Shown piece after piece: positions 17,665 to 26,883 of a stretch of 64,000 bases of DNA. The position numbers were made by a program, and so were the translations under genes. Each line of letters opens with the position of its first letter. The first letter of the stretch is position 1. The notes under the pieces are model-generated. The model saw nothing but the letters and a program-made list of their open reading frames with translations. It searched no databases and was not told where the DNA came from. Source of the DNA: Onstottus_B arcticum (GTDB taxonomy: Bacteria > Acidobacteriota > Blastocatellia > UBA7656); the NCBI GenBank assembly GCA_038040485.1, contig JBBPIE010000010.1, positions 132,456-196,455 on the forward strand, in the 5' to 3' direction.

Positions 17665-18438
17665 ATGACCATAGCTAAATTCAGAATGCGAGCTCTGTTA
17701 TTGGCTTCCATCATTCTGTTCCTCCTTGTACCGCTACGCAGCGACAGCGCGCTTAGATACCCAACTTCAACCGAAGCGCTGCGAGTCTTATTCATCGGCA
17801 ACAGCTTGACCTACTCGAATGACCTGCCGGCGATTGTCGAGGCATTCGCAAAAGCAACAGGCCAGAGACCGCTTGCCTGCAAGACGGTCGCATTTCCCGA
17901 CTTTAGCCTTGAGGATCATTGGAACAAGCGAGACGCTCTCAAAGCGATCATGAAAGGACACTGGGACTATGTAGTGCTGCAGCAAGGACCTTCGGCGTCT
18001 AACGAAGGCCGGGCTCTTCTGCTCGAGTATTCCCGTCGCTTTGCTCAAGAGACTCGCAAGATTGGCGGGAGGCCCGCGCTGTATATGGTTTGGCCTTCTC
18101 GAAGCCGAATGCAGGATTTCAAAGGCGTAAGCGAGTCTTACAGGCAAGCCGCTGAAGATATTGATGGATTGGTCTTTCCAGTGGGCGAGGCGTGGCTTTG
18201 CGCCTGGAAGACGGATTCTGCGATCGCACTCTACTCCGGAGACGGTCTTCATCCATCCACGGCAGGCTCGTATTTGGCCGGGCTAGTCATCTATGAGCAA
18301 CTGTACAATCGTTCGCCGCTCGGACTGCCTTCGAAGCTGCACCTTGGTTCTGGAGGGACGCTCGAACTACCAATGGACCAGGCCGCGTTGCTGCAACGGG
18401 CAGCCGAGGAGGCGAACAAGCGATTTGGGAGACGGTAG
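17665..18438 (+). CDS. Secreted SGNH/GDSL-like hydrolase
   Basis: A 257-residue protein with an N-terminal hydrophobic segment (ALLLASIILFLLVPL) suited to export. Block I of the SGNH fold is VLFIGNSLTYSND with the nucleophilic Ser. The C-terminal block is SGDGLHPSTAGSYLAG with the Asp-x-x-His pair. SGNH proteins are esterases, lipases or carbohydrate esterases; the substrate is not evident. ATG 17665 is chosen because AGGTGA lies eight bases before it; an in-frame GTG at 17653 is the alternative. Confidence 0.8.
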   Translation: MTIAKFRMRALLLASIILFLLVPLRSDSALRYPTSTEALRVLFIGNSLTYSNDLPAIVEAFAKATGQRPLACKTVAFPDFSLEDHWNKRDALKAIMKGHWDYVVLQQGPSASNEGRALLLEYSRRFAQETRKIGGRPALYMVWPSRSRMQDFKGVSESYRQAAEDIDGLVFPVGEAWLCAWKTDSAIALYSGDGLHPSTAGSYLAGLVIYEQLYNRSPLGLPSKLHLGSGGTLELPMDQAALLQRAAEEANKRFGRR

Positions 18439-18529
18439 GGAGAGTCGCGGTGCTAATCCGCGAGAACGTCCGTTTGGAAGCGCATTGGGCTTCTTCACAT
18501 ATGCAGCGTCAACTCATGCGAGCCGAAGC

Positions 18530-19270
18530 TTACTGTGATAGCTGTGGAGTCAAGAGCTCCAGATTGGTTTCCAGGAACAGTCTGACCCGGTCGAATTCTA
18601 TCCGGGCCGTCTTGCTCAGAGCGGCGGCGCCGGCGAGTCGGTCTTCAAGTCCCATGCGTTCCAACTCGCGAAACGGCTCGACAACCGCGGTCATTCCGCA
18701 GTTCGCGCTAACGCCGGCGCAGTTGCGCGCAATCAGGTTTACCGCTCCCGCGTTTCCCAATTCGATGGCGACATCCAATTCGTCGAGGCTTTCACACACT
18801 TGATCGAGATACTCCGTCACGATGTGGCACAAGTCTTCCGGGTCATCTCCAATTGCCATATGAAGTCGTTCGATATCCACCGGCGGCTTGGCGTCCTGCG
18901 GAGTTGTCATACCATCAACATCCGCACTCGCCCCGGCATTCGATAACAGTCTGTCAAGCACGTGTTCCAGGTCTGCGCTCTTTACGGGTTTGGGGATGTA
19001 ATCGTCCATTCCTGCTGCAATGCACTTTGCGCGATCGCTCTCCATGGCGTGCGCAGTCATTGCGACGATGGGAGTATGCTTCGTTTTCCCCTCACGCCGG
19101 CGGATTTCAGCAGTCGCTTCGTAACCATCCATGTGGGGCATCTGGCAGTCCATCAGCACAAGGTCGTAGGGAATCTTCGCCAAAGCCTCAACGGCCCGCC
19201 GTCCGTCGGTCACGACATCCGCGCGGTAACCCAACCTCAACAACTGTCGAACGGCAATCTTCTGGTTCAC
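18530..19270 (-). CDS. Receiver plus degenerate HPt domain: 3' part of frameshifted hybrid kinase
   Basis: A 246-residue reading frame containing a receiver domain that lacks its first strand (phospho-acceptor Asp in LVLMDCQMPHMDG, Lys in DYIPKPV), then a four-helix HPt-like domain. The missing beginning, LILLAEDNIV, lies upstream in another frame across an extra T in the TTT run at 19286-19288, so this is the end of the preceding kinase. The HPt helix reads LIARNCAGVSANCG, where active domains have AHxLKGxSxN: the phosphorylatable His is Arg here. The domain should not relay phosphate. Confidence 0.8.
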   Translation of the reverse strand: MNQKIAVRQLLRLGYRADVVTDGRRAVEALAKIPYDLVLMDCQMPHMDGYEATAEIRRREGKTKHTPIVAMTAHAMESDRAKCIAAGMDDYIPKPVKSADLEHVLDRLLSNAGASADVDGMTTPQDAKPPVDIERLHMAIGDDPEDLCHIVTEYLDQVCESLDELDVAIELGNAGAVNLIARNCAGVSANCGMTAVVEPFRELERMGLEDRLAGAAALSKTARIEFDRVRLFLETNLELLTPQLSQ

Positions 19271-19280
19271 AATGTTGTCT

Positions 19281-22200
19281 TCAGCAAAGCAGGATGAGTT
19301 TGTCTGTCATTCTCTTTGTCTCTTTCAAGGAGTACTTGGTGAGTAATTTCGGGGCCGCGGGCAAGGACTCATCATCGGACTTCGGCTCAGCGGACGGCTG
19401 GCTCATGACACTCGCCAAGCACTCGAACAAGTTGGATTGGCGCACGGGCTTGGTGAGGTACGCAGCAATGCCGGCTTCGCGAGCAGTCGCTCCGTGTCCA
19501 CGGTCCCCGTAGGAGGTCAGTAGCACCAGTCGCACTCTTGCAATGTCAGGATCAGACTTGATGGCGCGCCCCAGCTCAAACCCATCCATTCCCGGCATCA
19601 TCAAATCAAGAATCGCCAATTCGTAGGGCCCGCCTTCTCGCGCCGCTATGCGCAAGCTATCGAGGGCCGCCGCTCCGCAATCGGCCTCGCGATGAATCAT
19701 TCCCCACGAACTCAATTGATGAGCAAGAATCCTTCGATTCGTCGCGTTGTCATCGACGATAAGAACGCGCGTTTTCTCGAGACTCCGGACAATCGGTTGA
19801 GCAGCGGCCGCGTCTGAGGATTGTTTGTCGAATCTGGCAGTGAACCAAAACCTCGAGCCTTTGCCTGGATTGCTTGTGACACCGATTTCTCCTCCCATCA
19901 AATGAGCTAGCTGTTTCGAGATGGCCAGGCCCAGACCGGTCCCGCCGTACTTGCGTGTTGTTGATCCGTCGGCTTGTGTAAAAGCCTGGAATAGATTTCT
20001 CCGCGCCGCTTCATCGATACCGATGCCCGTGTCGCTGACCGTAAACCGAACAACAGCATCTTTGTCAGTCTCGCTTTCGCTCTCGACTCGCAGGACGACC
20101 TCGCCGTGTTCTGTAAACTTGAGGGCGTTGCCAATCAGATTGGTAAGCACCTGACGCAAGCGGCCCGGGTCGCCGCGAAGGCTTGTCGTCACGTCACTAT
20201 GAATCAGAGAGGCCAACTCGATCTTTTTGTCCCTCGCCTGCCCGGCCAGTAGTTCAACTGCGCCCTCAACCGCATCGCTTAGATCGAAGTCCAGTACCTC
20301 AAACTGAAGCTTGCCCGCCTCGATCTTCGAGAAGTCGAGAATGTCGTTGATAATGGTCAGCAGCGCCTCGCCGCTCGCTCGAATCGTTTCGGCAAAGTCG
20401 TGCTGCTCGGCGTTGAGATCGGTGTCGAGCAGGAGTCCGGTCATCCCTATGACTCCGTTCATCGGCGTGCGGATCTCGTGACTCATGTTCGCCAGAAACT
20501 CTGATTTGAGCCGCGCCGATTCGAGCGCCGTATTACGCGCCTCCTCCAGCTCCTTTTCAGCCCGCTTCCGTTCAATGGCCAAGGCTATCTGATCGCCCAC
20601 AGAGGAAAGGAACTCAAGGTCGTGCTGGCTGTACACCCCTTCTTTCTCGTAGTGCTGCACGACCAGTGTGCCGATGGTGCGCGCGGGTGTCCGCAGTGGC
20701 ACACCCAACCAGGAAGCGGAATCGGACCCGCTCTTTTCGACCTCGCCTCGCGCGCATAATCGGTCGATAATCTCTTCCGTCAATATGAGGGGCTCGCCCG
20801 TCCGAAGCACATAGCTGCTGAACCCTTTGCCCGCCGAGTGCGGCTCTGGAACTGGATCAACCTTGTCCACCCAAAACTCAAAACTCAGCAAATCAGTAGT
20901 CGGGTCATGAAGCGCGACGAAGCAATTCTCTGCATAAAGGACTCTACCGATTGACTGATGAATGAGGTTTAGCAGCTCATCAAGATTCGACGTCGTGATA
21001 ACACCCTGGACAATTTCAGCGATGACCTGGCGTTCTGCTTCGGCCCGCTTGCGTTCGCTGATGTCGCCAATAATCCCGCTGTAGAACGTTTCTCTCCCAC
21101 TCTTCCAACTGGCCAGGGAAAGCTCCAGTGGAAACTCGCTGCCGTCTTTTCTCAATCCGTGCAGCTCTACCGTTTTACCGATCACATGAGCCTCGCCTGT
21201 CGCGGCATATCGCTCCATGCCACTCCGGTGCGCTTCCCGATAAACCGCCGGCATTAGGAGAGTCAGCGGCCTGCCTAAGATATCCATCTCCTCGTAGCCA
21301 AAAATGTGCCGAGCCCCGTTGTTCCACGAAATAATCTCTCCTTTGGCATCGGCGGCAACAATGGCATAAACCGCTGATTGAGTCACAGAACGGAACTTCT
21401 GCTCCGAATCGCGCAACGCCTCCTCAGCCCGCTTGCGCTCGATGAACTGGGCGACCTGGTTGCCGATGGTGGCCACCGTCTCGAGAAACGCCCAGTCCCG
21501 CCGCTGCGTCTCGCGGCTGAAGAACTCAATCACTCCCAGCACCTCGGCACCGAGGCGAACAGGAAAGCCTACGCCCCCGCGCAAACCCTCCTGAGCACCA
21601 GCGGTCATCCTGGGGGAGTTGCTGTCGGTTACTACGTCCTGGACCCATACGGGTTCGCCGCCCTGCCACGCTCGCCCCGGCAGCCCCTTTCCTGGTGCGA
21701 AGCTCATCTTGCGGCTGAGCGATTCAAACTCTGTGACCTTGACGCCGGGCGCCTGCCAGAATTCTTCGCAACGGAGCAGCCCGGAACCGCGGTCTACGCG
21801 CCAGAATGCGCCCACGTCCCATCCAAGGTTCTCGCAAATCTCACGAAGAAATTGGGGCGCCGCCTCGCCGAGGTTCGCCGACTCCGCCAGCACCCGCGCC
21901 ACGGTGAACTGGGTACTGAGTAACTGTTCCGCGCGTCTTCGATCGAGGATCTCGACCTTCAAACCCTCGTTAGCGGTTGCAAGCTCCACGGTTCGTTCTT
22001 CGACCCGGATTTCCAAGTCCTCGTGCGCTTTGAGGAGTTCGTCTTCGGCCCGCTTGCGCTCCGTGATGTCCCCGCATATCCCTACCCATTCCTGAATACT
22101 GCCATCAAACTCGGCAACCGGGACTCCGCGCGACGAGTAGTAACCATAGCTGCCGTCAGCTTTGCGGATCCGATACTCAGTGTCGTAAGAGCCTCCGGTG

Positions 22201-23042
22201 CGCACCGCTTCACTCCATATCTCTGCTGTTCGCTGGCGGTCATCTGGATGTAGCGCGTCCAGCCAGCCGACCCCGCTTACTTCAAAGACACTTTGCCCGG
22301 TTATCGCGCGCCACTGAGGTATGTCGTCAACGCGGCCTTCTGCGTCCGTTCTCCACACGACTTGTGAGATCGCCCTGACCAGTGAGCCGTAGCGGCGGTC
22401 GCCGGCATCCTGCTTCGCGTTCTGCACCGCCCTGTCGCGCATATCGTCGTTGCTGCGCAAACAGGAGATGACTAGAAAGATGTCTTCGAAGACGACCCAT
22501 CCGGCGTGCTCCAGGGTTCGCCATCCGCTCACGGCCAGCACTCCATAAATTGATTGTGGCCATAGCAAGCCCCGCAGCAGGTGATCCACAACAACCACGG
22601 CGGTCGCCGGAACCAGTACTCGCCAGTCGCGATAGAAAGCCAAAAATGCCAATGAGCCGAAGACGTGGAAATGAGTTTCGACGCGCCCGCCGGTCAAGTG
22701 GATCAGCAGTGATCCCATTAACATCTGGCCAACAGCGATTACATAGCGAGTAGAGGTCGCGCCGGAGCGGGTCAATCCCAAGACTATCGGGAGTATCGCA
22801 ACTACGCCGCCCAACAACAGAGCGGCCCACACGTGCGGGTGTACCCGGCCCGAAGCGCCCGCCCACGTCCTCGGGGATAGGGAAACGGCGATTACGATAG
22901 CCGCAATCCACTGAAGCCCCATAAGCCCCGCGAATAGACGGTCAGTCCGGGCGTAAATCGCCACCTGGTGTTCGTGGAAGAGTCTCTGTGCCGATCGTGA
23001 AGTTGATTCGCTCACCGGCAACTCACTTGCCTTCGATTGCAT
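19281..23042 (-). CDS. Multi-domain hybrid sensor histidine kinase (frameshifted near its end)
   Basis: A 1253-residue kinase. About six hydrophobic segments fill residues 37-195. They are followed by PAS (225-330), a coiled coil (330-375), GAF (385-535), PAS (548-665), GAF (675-825), HisKA with H855 (NMSHEIRTPMNG), HATPase with GNALKF and DTGIGI plus YGGTGLGL (950-1070), and a receiver with D1146 (ILDLMMPGMDG). A second receiver should begin at LILLAEDN, but an extra T gives LILLC and a stop. Its continuation is the next frame (18530-19270). The start overlaps a RedB-like remnant upstream. The input signal is unknown; the membrane domain with its THFHVFGSLAF motif suggests sensing within the membrane. 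Confidence 0.88.
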   Translation of the reverse strand: MQSKASELPVSESTSRSAQRLFHEHQVAIYARTDRLFAGLMGLQWIAAIVIAVSLSPRTWAGASGRVHPHVWAALLLGGVVAILPIVLGLTRSGATSTRYVIAVGQMLMGSLLIHLTGGRVETHFHVFGSLAFLAFYRDWRVLVPATAVVVVDHLLRGLLWPQSIYGVLAVSGWRTLEHAGWVVFEDIFLVISCLRSNDDMRDRAVQNAKQDAGDRRYGSLVRAISQVVWRTDAEGRVDDIPQWRAITGQSVFEVSGVGWLDALHPDDRQRTAEIWSEAVRTGGSYDTEYRIRKADGSYGYYSSRGVPVAEFDGSIQEWVGICGDITERKRAEDELLKAHEDLEIRVEERTVELATANEGLKVEILDRRRAEQLLSTQFTVARVLAESANLGEAAPQFLREICENLGWDVGAFWRVDRGSGLLRCEEFWQAPGVKVTEFESLSRKMSFAPGKGLPGRAWQGGEPVWVQDVVTDSNSPRMTAGAQEGLRGGVGFPVRLGAEVLGVIEFFSRETQRRDWAFLETVATIGNQVAQFIERKRAEEALRDSEQKFRSVTQSAVYAIVAADAKGEIISWNNGARHIFGYEEMDILGRPLTLLMPAVYREAHRSGMERYAATGEAHVIGKTVELHGLRKDGSEFPLELSLASWKSGRETFYSGIIGDISERKRAEAERQVIAEIVQGVITTSNLDELLNLIHQSIGRVLYAENCFVALHDPTTDLLSFEFWVDKVDPVPEPHSAGKGFSSYVLRTGEPLILTEEIIDRLCARGEVEKSGSDSASWLGVPLRTPARTIGTLVVQHYEKEGVYSQHDLEFLSSVGDQIALAIERKRAEKELEEARNTALESARLKSEFLANMSHEIRTPMNGVIGMTGLLLDTDLNAEQHDFAETIRASGEALLTIINDILDFSKIEAGKLQFEVLDFDLSDAVEGAVELLAGQARDKKIELASLIHSDVTTSLRGDPGRLRQVLTNLIGNALKFTEHGEVVLRVESESETDKDAVVRFTVSDTGIGIDEAARRNLFQAFTQADGSTTRKYGGTGLGLAISKQLAHLMGGEIGVTSNPGKGSRFWFTARFDKQSSDAAAAQPIVRSLEKTRVLIVDDNATNRRILAHQLSSWGMIHREADCGAAALDSLRIAAREGGPYELAILDLMMPGMDGFELGRAIKSDPDIARVRLVLLTSYGDRGHGATAREAGIAAYLTKPVRQSNLFECLASVMSQPSAEPKSDDESLPAAPKLLTKYSLKETKRMTDKLILLC

Positions 23043-23444
23043 GGCATTCTTCCTTTGGTTCCTCGTTCGAAGCTTCTCCGAAAAGCGGGCATCCGAACAC
23101 AGCCCTCTCTCTTGTCTTTGAGTTACCCTTCGTTAGAAGTGACACGAGGGCGCAGCGCCCTTCACTGTCGCCTGAGTGTCCACGCGCGACCGTTATGCCC
23201 CCAGTGCCAACTCACCAATACTCGCGCGCGAGCATGGACAGTGAGAGTGAATCATCATAACGAGGGACGGCAGTCCGGGAGTGCGCACAATCCGGCTCTC
23301 TGCCGGCCACTCGGCCGGCGATGCCCCGCTCCGACCGGGAGTGTCTTCGTACTTCAGGAGAAAACGCAGGCCAACCCCGACGGCAAGGAGCCATGTGATA
23401 AGGCCGAGTACCATGAACACTTTCGACTTACCGATTGATCTCAT
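23023..23444 (-). pseudogene. RedB-like thioredoxin-fold gene with internal deletion
   Basis: The 5' part encodes a membrane anchor (MVLGLITWLLAVGVGLRFLL), then YEDTPG and the SHCPCSRASIGELAL motif typical of RedB-like proteins, with a CPC redox pair. After GELAL the frame ends within four codons. In another frame the 3' end of such a protein resumes at once: TGGITVARGHSGDSEGR, then LVSLLTKG and VFGCPLFG. The usual middle of the domain (about 60 residues) is missing, so a deletion near 23199-23205 fused the two ends out of frame. The remnant's stop overlaps the kinase start. Confidence 0.65.
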
Positions 23445-23742
23445 GTAAGTTTGAACAGCCATCTTTGGCGTCCGACTCTGTGTCCCAGCTCCCAAATGGT
23501 TCGTGCGATGATTCACCGCTCCGCAAAACTCCGTCGCTCAGCGTTCGTCAAGAATAGTCCCTGATTTTACGGTAGTGATGATGCATCTCGGTGAGCAATG
23601 GGAGGGCAGATTGATGTTGAGATATACTCGGAAGGACTCGCTAAGCCGAGGATACCATATATTCCGGGCCTTGCTGCAGGATAGTTTGAGGGAAATGTTT
23701 TGCCCGGTCTTCGATCTCTCTGAACCCGCACGATGAGTGCGC

Positions 23743-23772
23743 TTTACACCCTCGCGAGCGCATCCCTATAAT
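23743..23772 (+). promoter_or_regulatory. Sigma-70-type promoter of guaA
   Basis: TTTACA at 23743-23748 and a perfect TATAAT at 23767-23772 are separated by 18 bases. The guaA ATG begins 13 bases after the -10 box, so the transcript would have only about six or seven leader bases. No ribosome-binding site is present in that leader. A near-leaderless mRNA is likely. Confidence 0.75.
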
Positions 23773-23785
23773 CCTCACTCAACCT

Positions 23786-25324
23786 ATGGCCTTCGATCAT
23801 GAAACGGTCCTCATCCTCGACTTCGGCGGACAGTACACACAACTAATCGCGCGACGAGTCCGCGAACTTGGCGTCTACTCCGAGATAATTCCTTATAACA
23901 CCCCCGTCCAGGAAATTCTCAAGAAGAACCCGCAAGCGATTATCCTCTCGGGCGGACCATCGTCGGTCTATGAAGAAGGCGCGCCGCATCCGGACCGCGC
24001 CGTCATCGAGATGGGAGTGCCCGTGCTCGGAATCTGCTACGGCGTTCAGTTGATGGCTCACTTCCTCGGGGGCGAAGTGAAGCCGTCGGATCGGCGGGAG
24101 TATGGACAGGCCGAGCTTGATGCGAAACCGGAGAGCCTTCTGCTGGCGGGGATTCCATCGCCGTTGAAAGTGTGGATGAGTCACGGCGACTACGTGAGCC
24201 GGCCGCCCGAAGGCTTCGCGGTCACGGCTTCGACCGAAGCGGCGATCGGCGCAGTCGAAGACACAACGCGCAATCTGTATGGCGTGCAGTTTCACCCCGA
24301 AGTCGCCCACACTCCGCAGGGCAAGGCGATTCTGAGAAACTTTCTGGTGAACGTGTGCCGGTTGCGCTGCGACTGGACGATGGCATCCTTTATCGAGACT
24401 ACCGTCGACTCTATTCGCGCGCGAGTCGGCGACGGACGCGCGGTGTGTGGCTTGTCGGGCGGCGTCGATTCTTCGGTTGCTGCCGCGCTTGTCGCGAGAG
24501 CGATCGGAAAGCGGCAGACTTGCATCTTTGTGGACACGGGGCTGCTTCGCAAGAACGAGTTTGAAGAAGTGATTGAGGCTTATCGCGAGATGGACCTCAA
24601 CGTCGTCGGAGTAGCAGCCGGCGAGCGATTCCTCACGCGGCTTGCCGGCGTCAGCGATCCCGAGCGCAAACGCAAAATCATCGGCAACGAGTTCATCGAG
24701 ATATTCCAGGAAGAAGCTCGCAAGTTGGGCGAGGTGGACTTCCTGGTTCAGGGCACGTTGTATCCCGACGTGATCGAGTCGGTTTCCGTAAGGGGACCTT
24801 CGGCTGTCATCAAGTCGCATCACAACGTGGGGGGGTTGCCTGAGAAGATGCACTTGAAGCTGATCGAGCCGCTGCGCGAGTTGTTCAAAGACGAAGTGAG
24901 ACGCGTCGGGCGCGAGCTTGGCTTGCCTGAGGAAATCATCGGGCGACAGCCGTTTCCCGGGCCGGGGCTTGCCGTCCGCATACTCGGGGAGGTGACGGCC
25001 GATCGCGTGTCATTGCTTCAAGCAGCCGATGCAATTGTCACCGAGGAGATTCGTCGCGCGGATCTTTACGACAAGATATGGCAATCATTCGCGGTGCTGC
25101 TCCCGGTGTCGACGGTGGGAGTCATGGGCGATAGTCGAACTTACGACAACGCGCTCGCGATCCGCGCAGTCGAGTCGCTTGATGGAATGACGGCCGATTG
25201 GGCTCGCCTGCCTTACGACGTGCTGCAACGAATCTCGTCCCGGATTGTCAGCGAAGTTCGAGGGGTCAACCGCGTGGTCTACGATGTGAGTTCAAAGCCG
25301 CCTTCTACGATCGAATGGGAGTAG
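23786..25324 (+). CDS. guaA: GMP synthase (glutamine-hydrolysing)
   Basis: A 512-residue two-domain enzyme that converts XMP, ATP and glutamine to GMP in the cytoplasm. The N-terminal class I amidotransferase has VLILDFGGQYTQLIARRVRE, nucleophile Cys in GICYGVQLMA and the His-Glu pair in GVQFHPEV. The ATP-pyrophosphatase P-loop is GLSGGVDSSVAA near residue 223. The C-terminal dimerisation part has QPFPGPGLAVRILGE and ends SKPPSTIEWE, the universal GuaA ending. Full length. The start follows a strong promoter closely and has no ribosome-binding site. Confidence 0.98.
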   Translation: MAFDHETVLILDFGGQYTQLIARRVRELGVYSEIIPYNTPVQEILKKNPQAIILSGGPSSVYEEGAPHPDRAVIEMGVPVLGICYGVQLMAHFLGGEVKPSDRREYGQAELDAKPESLLLAGIPSPLKVWMSHGDYVSRPPEGFAVTASTEAAIGAVEDTTRNLYGVQFHPEVAHTPQGKAILRNFLVNVCRLRCDWTMASFIETTVDSIRARVGDGRAVCGLSGGVDSSVAAALVARAIGKRQTCIFVDTGLLRKNEFEEVIEAYREMDLNVVGVAAGERFLTRLAGVSDPERKRKIIGNEFIEIFQEEARKLGEVDFLVQGTLYPDVIESVSVRGPSAVIKSHHNVGGLPEKMHLKLIEPLRELFKDEVRRVGRELGLPEEIIGRQPFPGPGLAVRILGEVTADRVSLLQAADAIVTEEIRRADLYDKIWQSFAVLLPVSTVGVMGDSRTYDNALAIRAVESLDGMTADWARLPYDVLQRISSRIVSEVRGVNRVVYDVSSKPPSTIEWE

Positions 25325-25326
25325 GT

Positions 25327-25372
25327 TCGCGGTTTCGGGTTTAGGGTTTGGGGTTCGAGGTTTCGAGCTTGC
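25327..25372. repeat. Heptad repeat, GGTTTCG family
   Basis: GGTTTCG, GGTTTAG, GGTTTGG, GGTTCGA and GGTTTCG follow one another with an exact seven-base period, starting three bases after the guaA stop. No complementary arm is close by. The element encodes the last residues (SNPKP) and the stop of the small leftward gene that overlaps it. Confidence 0.75.
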
Positions 25373-25592
25373 GGACGAGGAAGATCTTCGCCATCGGATG
25401 ACGATCGAGAACTTGGAAACACGTCGCGAAGTCCTCGGGTTCAACGCCATCGCGCAAGTCGGCAATGGCCAGCTCGCCCAGTGTCATTCGTTCAGAAGAA
25501 CCAAACACGCGATAGCGCGACGAACGCACCACTGTCAGCTTGATGTCGATATCATTCGATCGTTCAGCTTCGGCAAGGCTCAGTAGTTTCAC
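25341..25592 (-). CDS. Small hypothetical protein
   Basis: An 83-residue frame with GTG start. The body (IDIKLTVVRSSRYRVFGSSE, then MTLGELAIADLRDG) has the look of a real small alpha/beta protein, with a C-terminal part derived from the adjacent GGTTTCG repeat. No family recognised. The upstream region holds another low-complexity stretch. Its codon use resembles that of neighbouring genes. Confidence 0.5.
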   Translation of the reverse strand: MKLLSLAEAERSNDIDIKLTVVRSSRYRVFGSSERMTLGELAIADLRDGVEPEDFATCFQVLDRHPMAKIFLVRKLETSNPKP

Positions 25593-25604
25593 TCAAGTAG
25601 CCCT

Positions 25605-25670
25605 TTGTCCTTTTTGTCGTTCTAGTCCTTTTAGTCCTTTTGTCCGCTGCAGATTGTCCGCTGCAGAATT
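25605..25670. repeat. Low-complexity repeat, AGTCCTTTT words
   Basis: TCCTTTTTGTCG, TAGTCCTTT, TAGTCCTTT and TGTCCGCTGCAG repeats follow each other with a nine- to twelve-base period, ending with two direct copies of TTGTCCGCTGCAGA. It lies between the small leftward gene and rsmG. It belongs to the same class of simple-word elements but lacks the seven-base period. Confidence 0.55.
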
Positions 25671-25727
25671 GTGTTTCGCCGATAATTCTAATTGGAGACC
25701 GCCAAGCAAACAACGCCGGGAGCGGAA

Positions 25728-26444
25728 ATGAGCCTCCACAAAGAGAACGAGTTCAGGTTGGCATTTGAAGCCGCGGCGGTCAGCTTCGGCCTTGAAGCTC
25801 TGAGTAAGGCCCAGCTCGAGCAGTTGGCTAAACACTACGCGATGCTTCGCGAATGGAATCGCCGGATCAACCTCACACGCATCATCGCGCCTGACGAAGC
25901 CGCGCGCCTTCACTATGCCGAGTCTCTGTTTGGCGGGCGCTTCGTCAAGGACGCGACTTCCCTGCTCGACATTGGCAGCGGCGCGGGTTTCCCGGCTGTG
26001 CCGCTTGCAGTGGCGAGACCGGATATTCGTGTGACTGCGCTTGAAGCGAATCACAAGAAATCGATCTTCCTCAAAGAAGTGAAGGACGAGCTGCGACTGA
26101 ATAACTTTGAGGTTGTCACCGCTCGGCTCGAAGCCTTCGATTGGTCGAGCTACGACTTGTTGACGAGCCGCGCGCTTGATCGAGGCGAAACGATCCTCCC
26201 TGCCGTCGTCGGCCAGTTGGCCGACGGCCAGCGCTTGATGCTCTATTGCGCGCCCGATCTGCTGACTGCGATCGAACAGTCTCTAGGTTCGAGGCTCTCA
26301 GTTGAGACTCACCCGATCCCGCAATCCGATTCGCGCCTGATCGCGATCTTCTCTCGGCTACCGAATCCGGCCGCGACGGGAAAAAGGCCCGATGATGAAC
26401 AAACGGCGCCAGTCGAGGCTCGAGGTCTGTTAGAATGCCGCTAG
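25728..26444 (+). CDS. rsmG: 16S rRNA (guanine-N7)-methyltransferase RsmG
   Basis: A 238-residue SAM-dependent methyltransferase of the GidB/RsmG family, which modifies G527 of 16S rRNA. Family hallmarks are the N-terminal helix LREWNRRINLTRI, motif I LLDIGSGAGFPAVPLAVARP and the following ALEANHKKSIFLKEV; the SRALDRGE region matches RsmG motif IV. ATG 25728 follows CGGGAGCGG. It stands alone, not with gidA or par genes as in many bacteria. Confidence 0.9.
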   Translation: MSLHKENEFRLAFEAAAVSFGLEALSKAQLEQLAKHYAMLREWNRRINLTRIIAPDEAARLHYAESLFGGRFVKDATSLLDIGSGAGFPAVPLAVARPDIRVTALEANHKKSIFLKEVKDELRLNNFEVVTARLEAFDWSSYDLLTSRALDRGETILPAVVGQLADGQRLMLYCAPDLLTAIEQSLGSRLSVETHPIPQSDSRLIAIFSRLPNPAATGKRPDDEQTAPVEARGLLECR

Positions 26445-26493
26445 TTGCAATAATGATCGATGACGACGTCGAGATTTGGAGGTACAGCCGGAT

Positions 26494-26883
26494 ATGACCT
26501 TTCTAGAAATCAAAGAAGAGGTTGGGAGAACTGAGTGCGAATACTCTCGCTCGGCAAAGGGCACTGAAGAACGCCTCATTCGTGGCAGCAAATTCATCAG
26601 GGCATTGAATGTGGCAATTGACGAGATCGAGAAGTTCTTGCAAGGCGCCGCTTTAATATTGGATGAGGAAGCTGAGCGCGTGGTACGCGACCGCTCGACC
26701 AGTCTGAGAGAGTACCAGGACTGGGCCCGCAAGCAGAAACTCGACGTTCGAAAAGAAGTCGGTCCACTATTGATTGATAGCTGGCTCGCTGATGAATCGG
26801 GCTATGACGAGGCCGCTTGGCCGGGGGTCCAGCAAGCCTTGGACGGAACTCGCACGCCACAGAAAGGTCGCCCTGGTGAATAA
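26494..26883 (+). CDS. Putative antitoxin of a PIN-domain toxin
   Basis: A 129-residue, mainly helical and charged protein (Glu, Arg, Lys rich) without a recognisable VapB-type AbrB, RHH or Phd motif. GGAGG lies 11 bases before ATG 26494. Its stop overlaps the GTG start of the downstream PIN gene by eight bases. Position, size, charge and overlap support an antitoxin role, but this is inference from context only. Confidence 0.6.
   Translation: MTFLEIKEEVGRTECEYSRSAKGTEERLIRGSKFIRALNVAIDEIEKFLQGAALILDEEAERVVRDRSTSLREYQDWARKQKLDVRKEVGPLLIDSWLADESGYDEAAWPGVQQALDGTRTPQKGRPGE

Noticed and set aside
23843..24853. 336-residue frame antisense to guaA
   Set aside because: His/Arg/Asp-rich shadow of a certain housekeeping gene.
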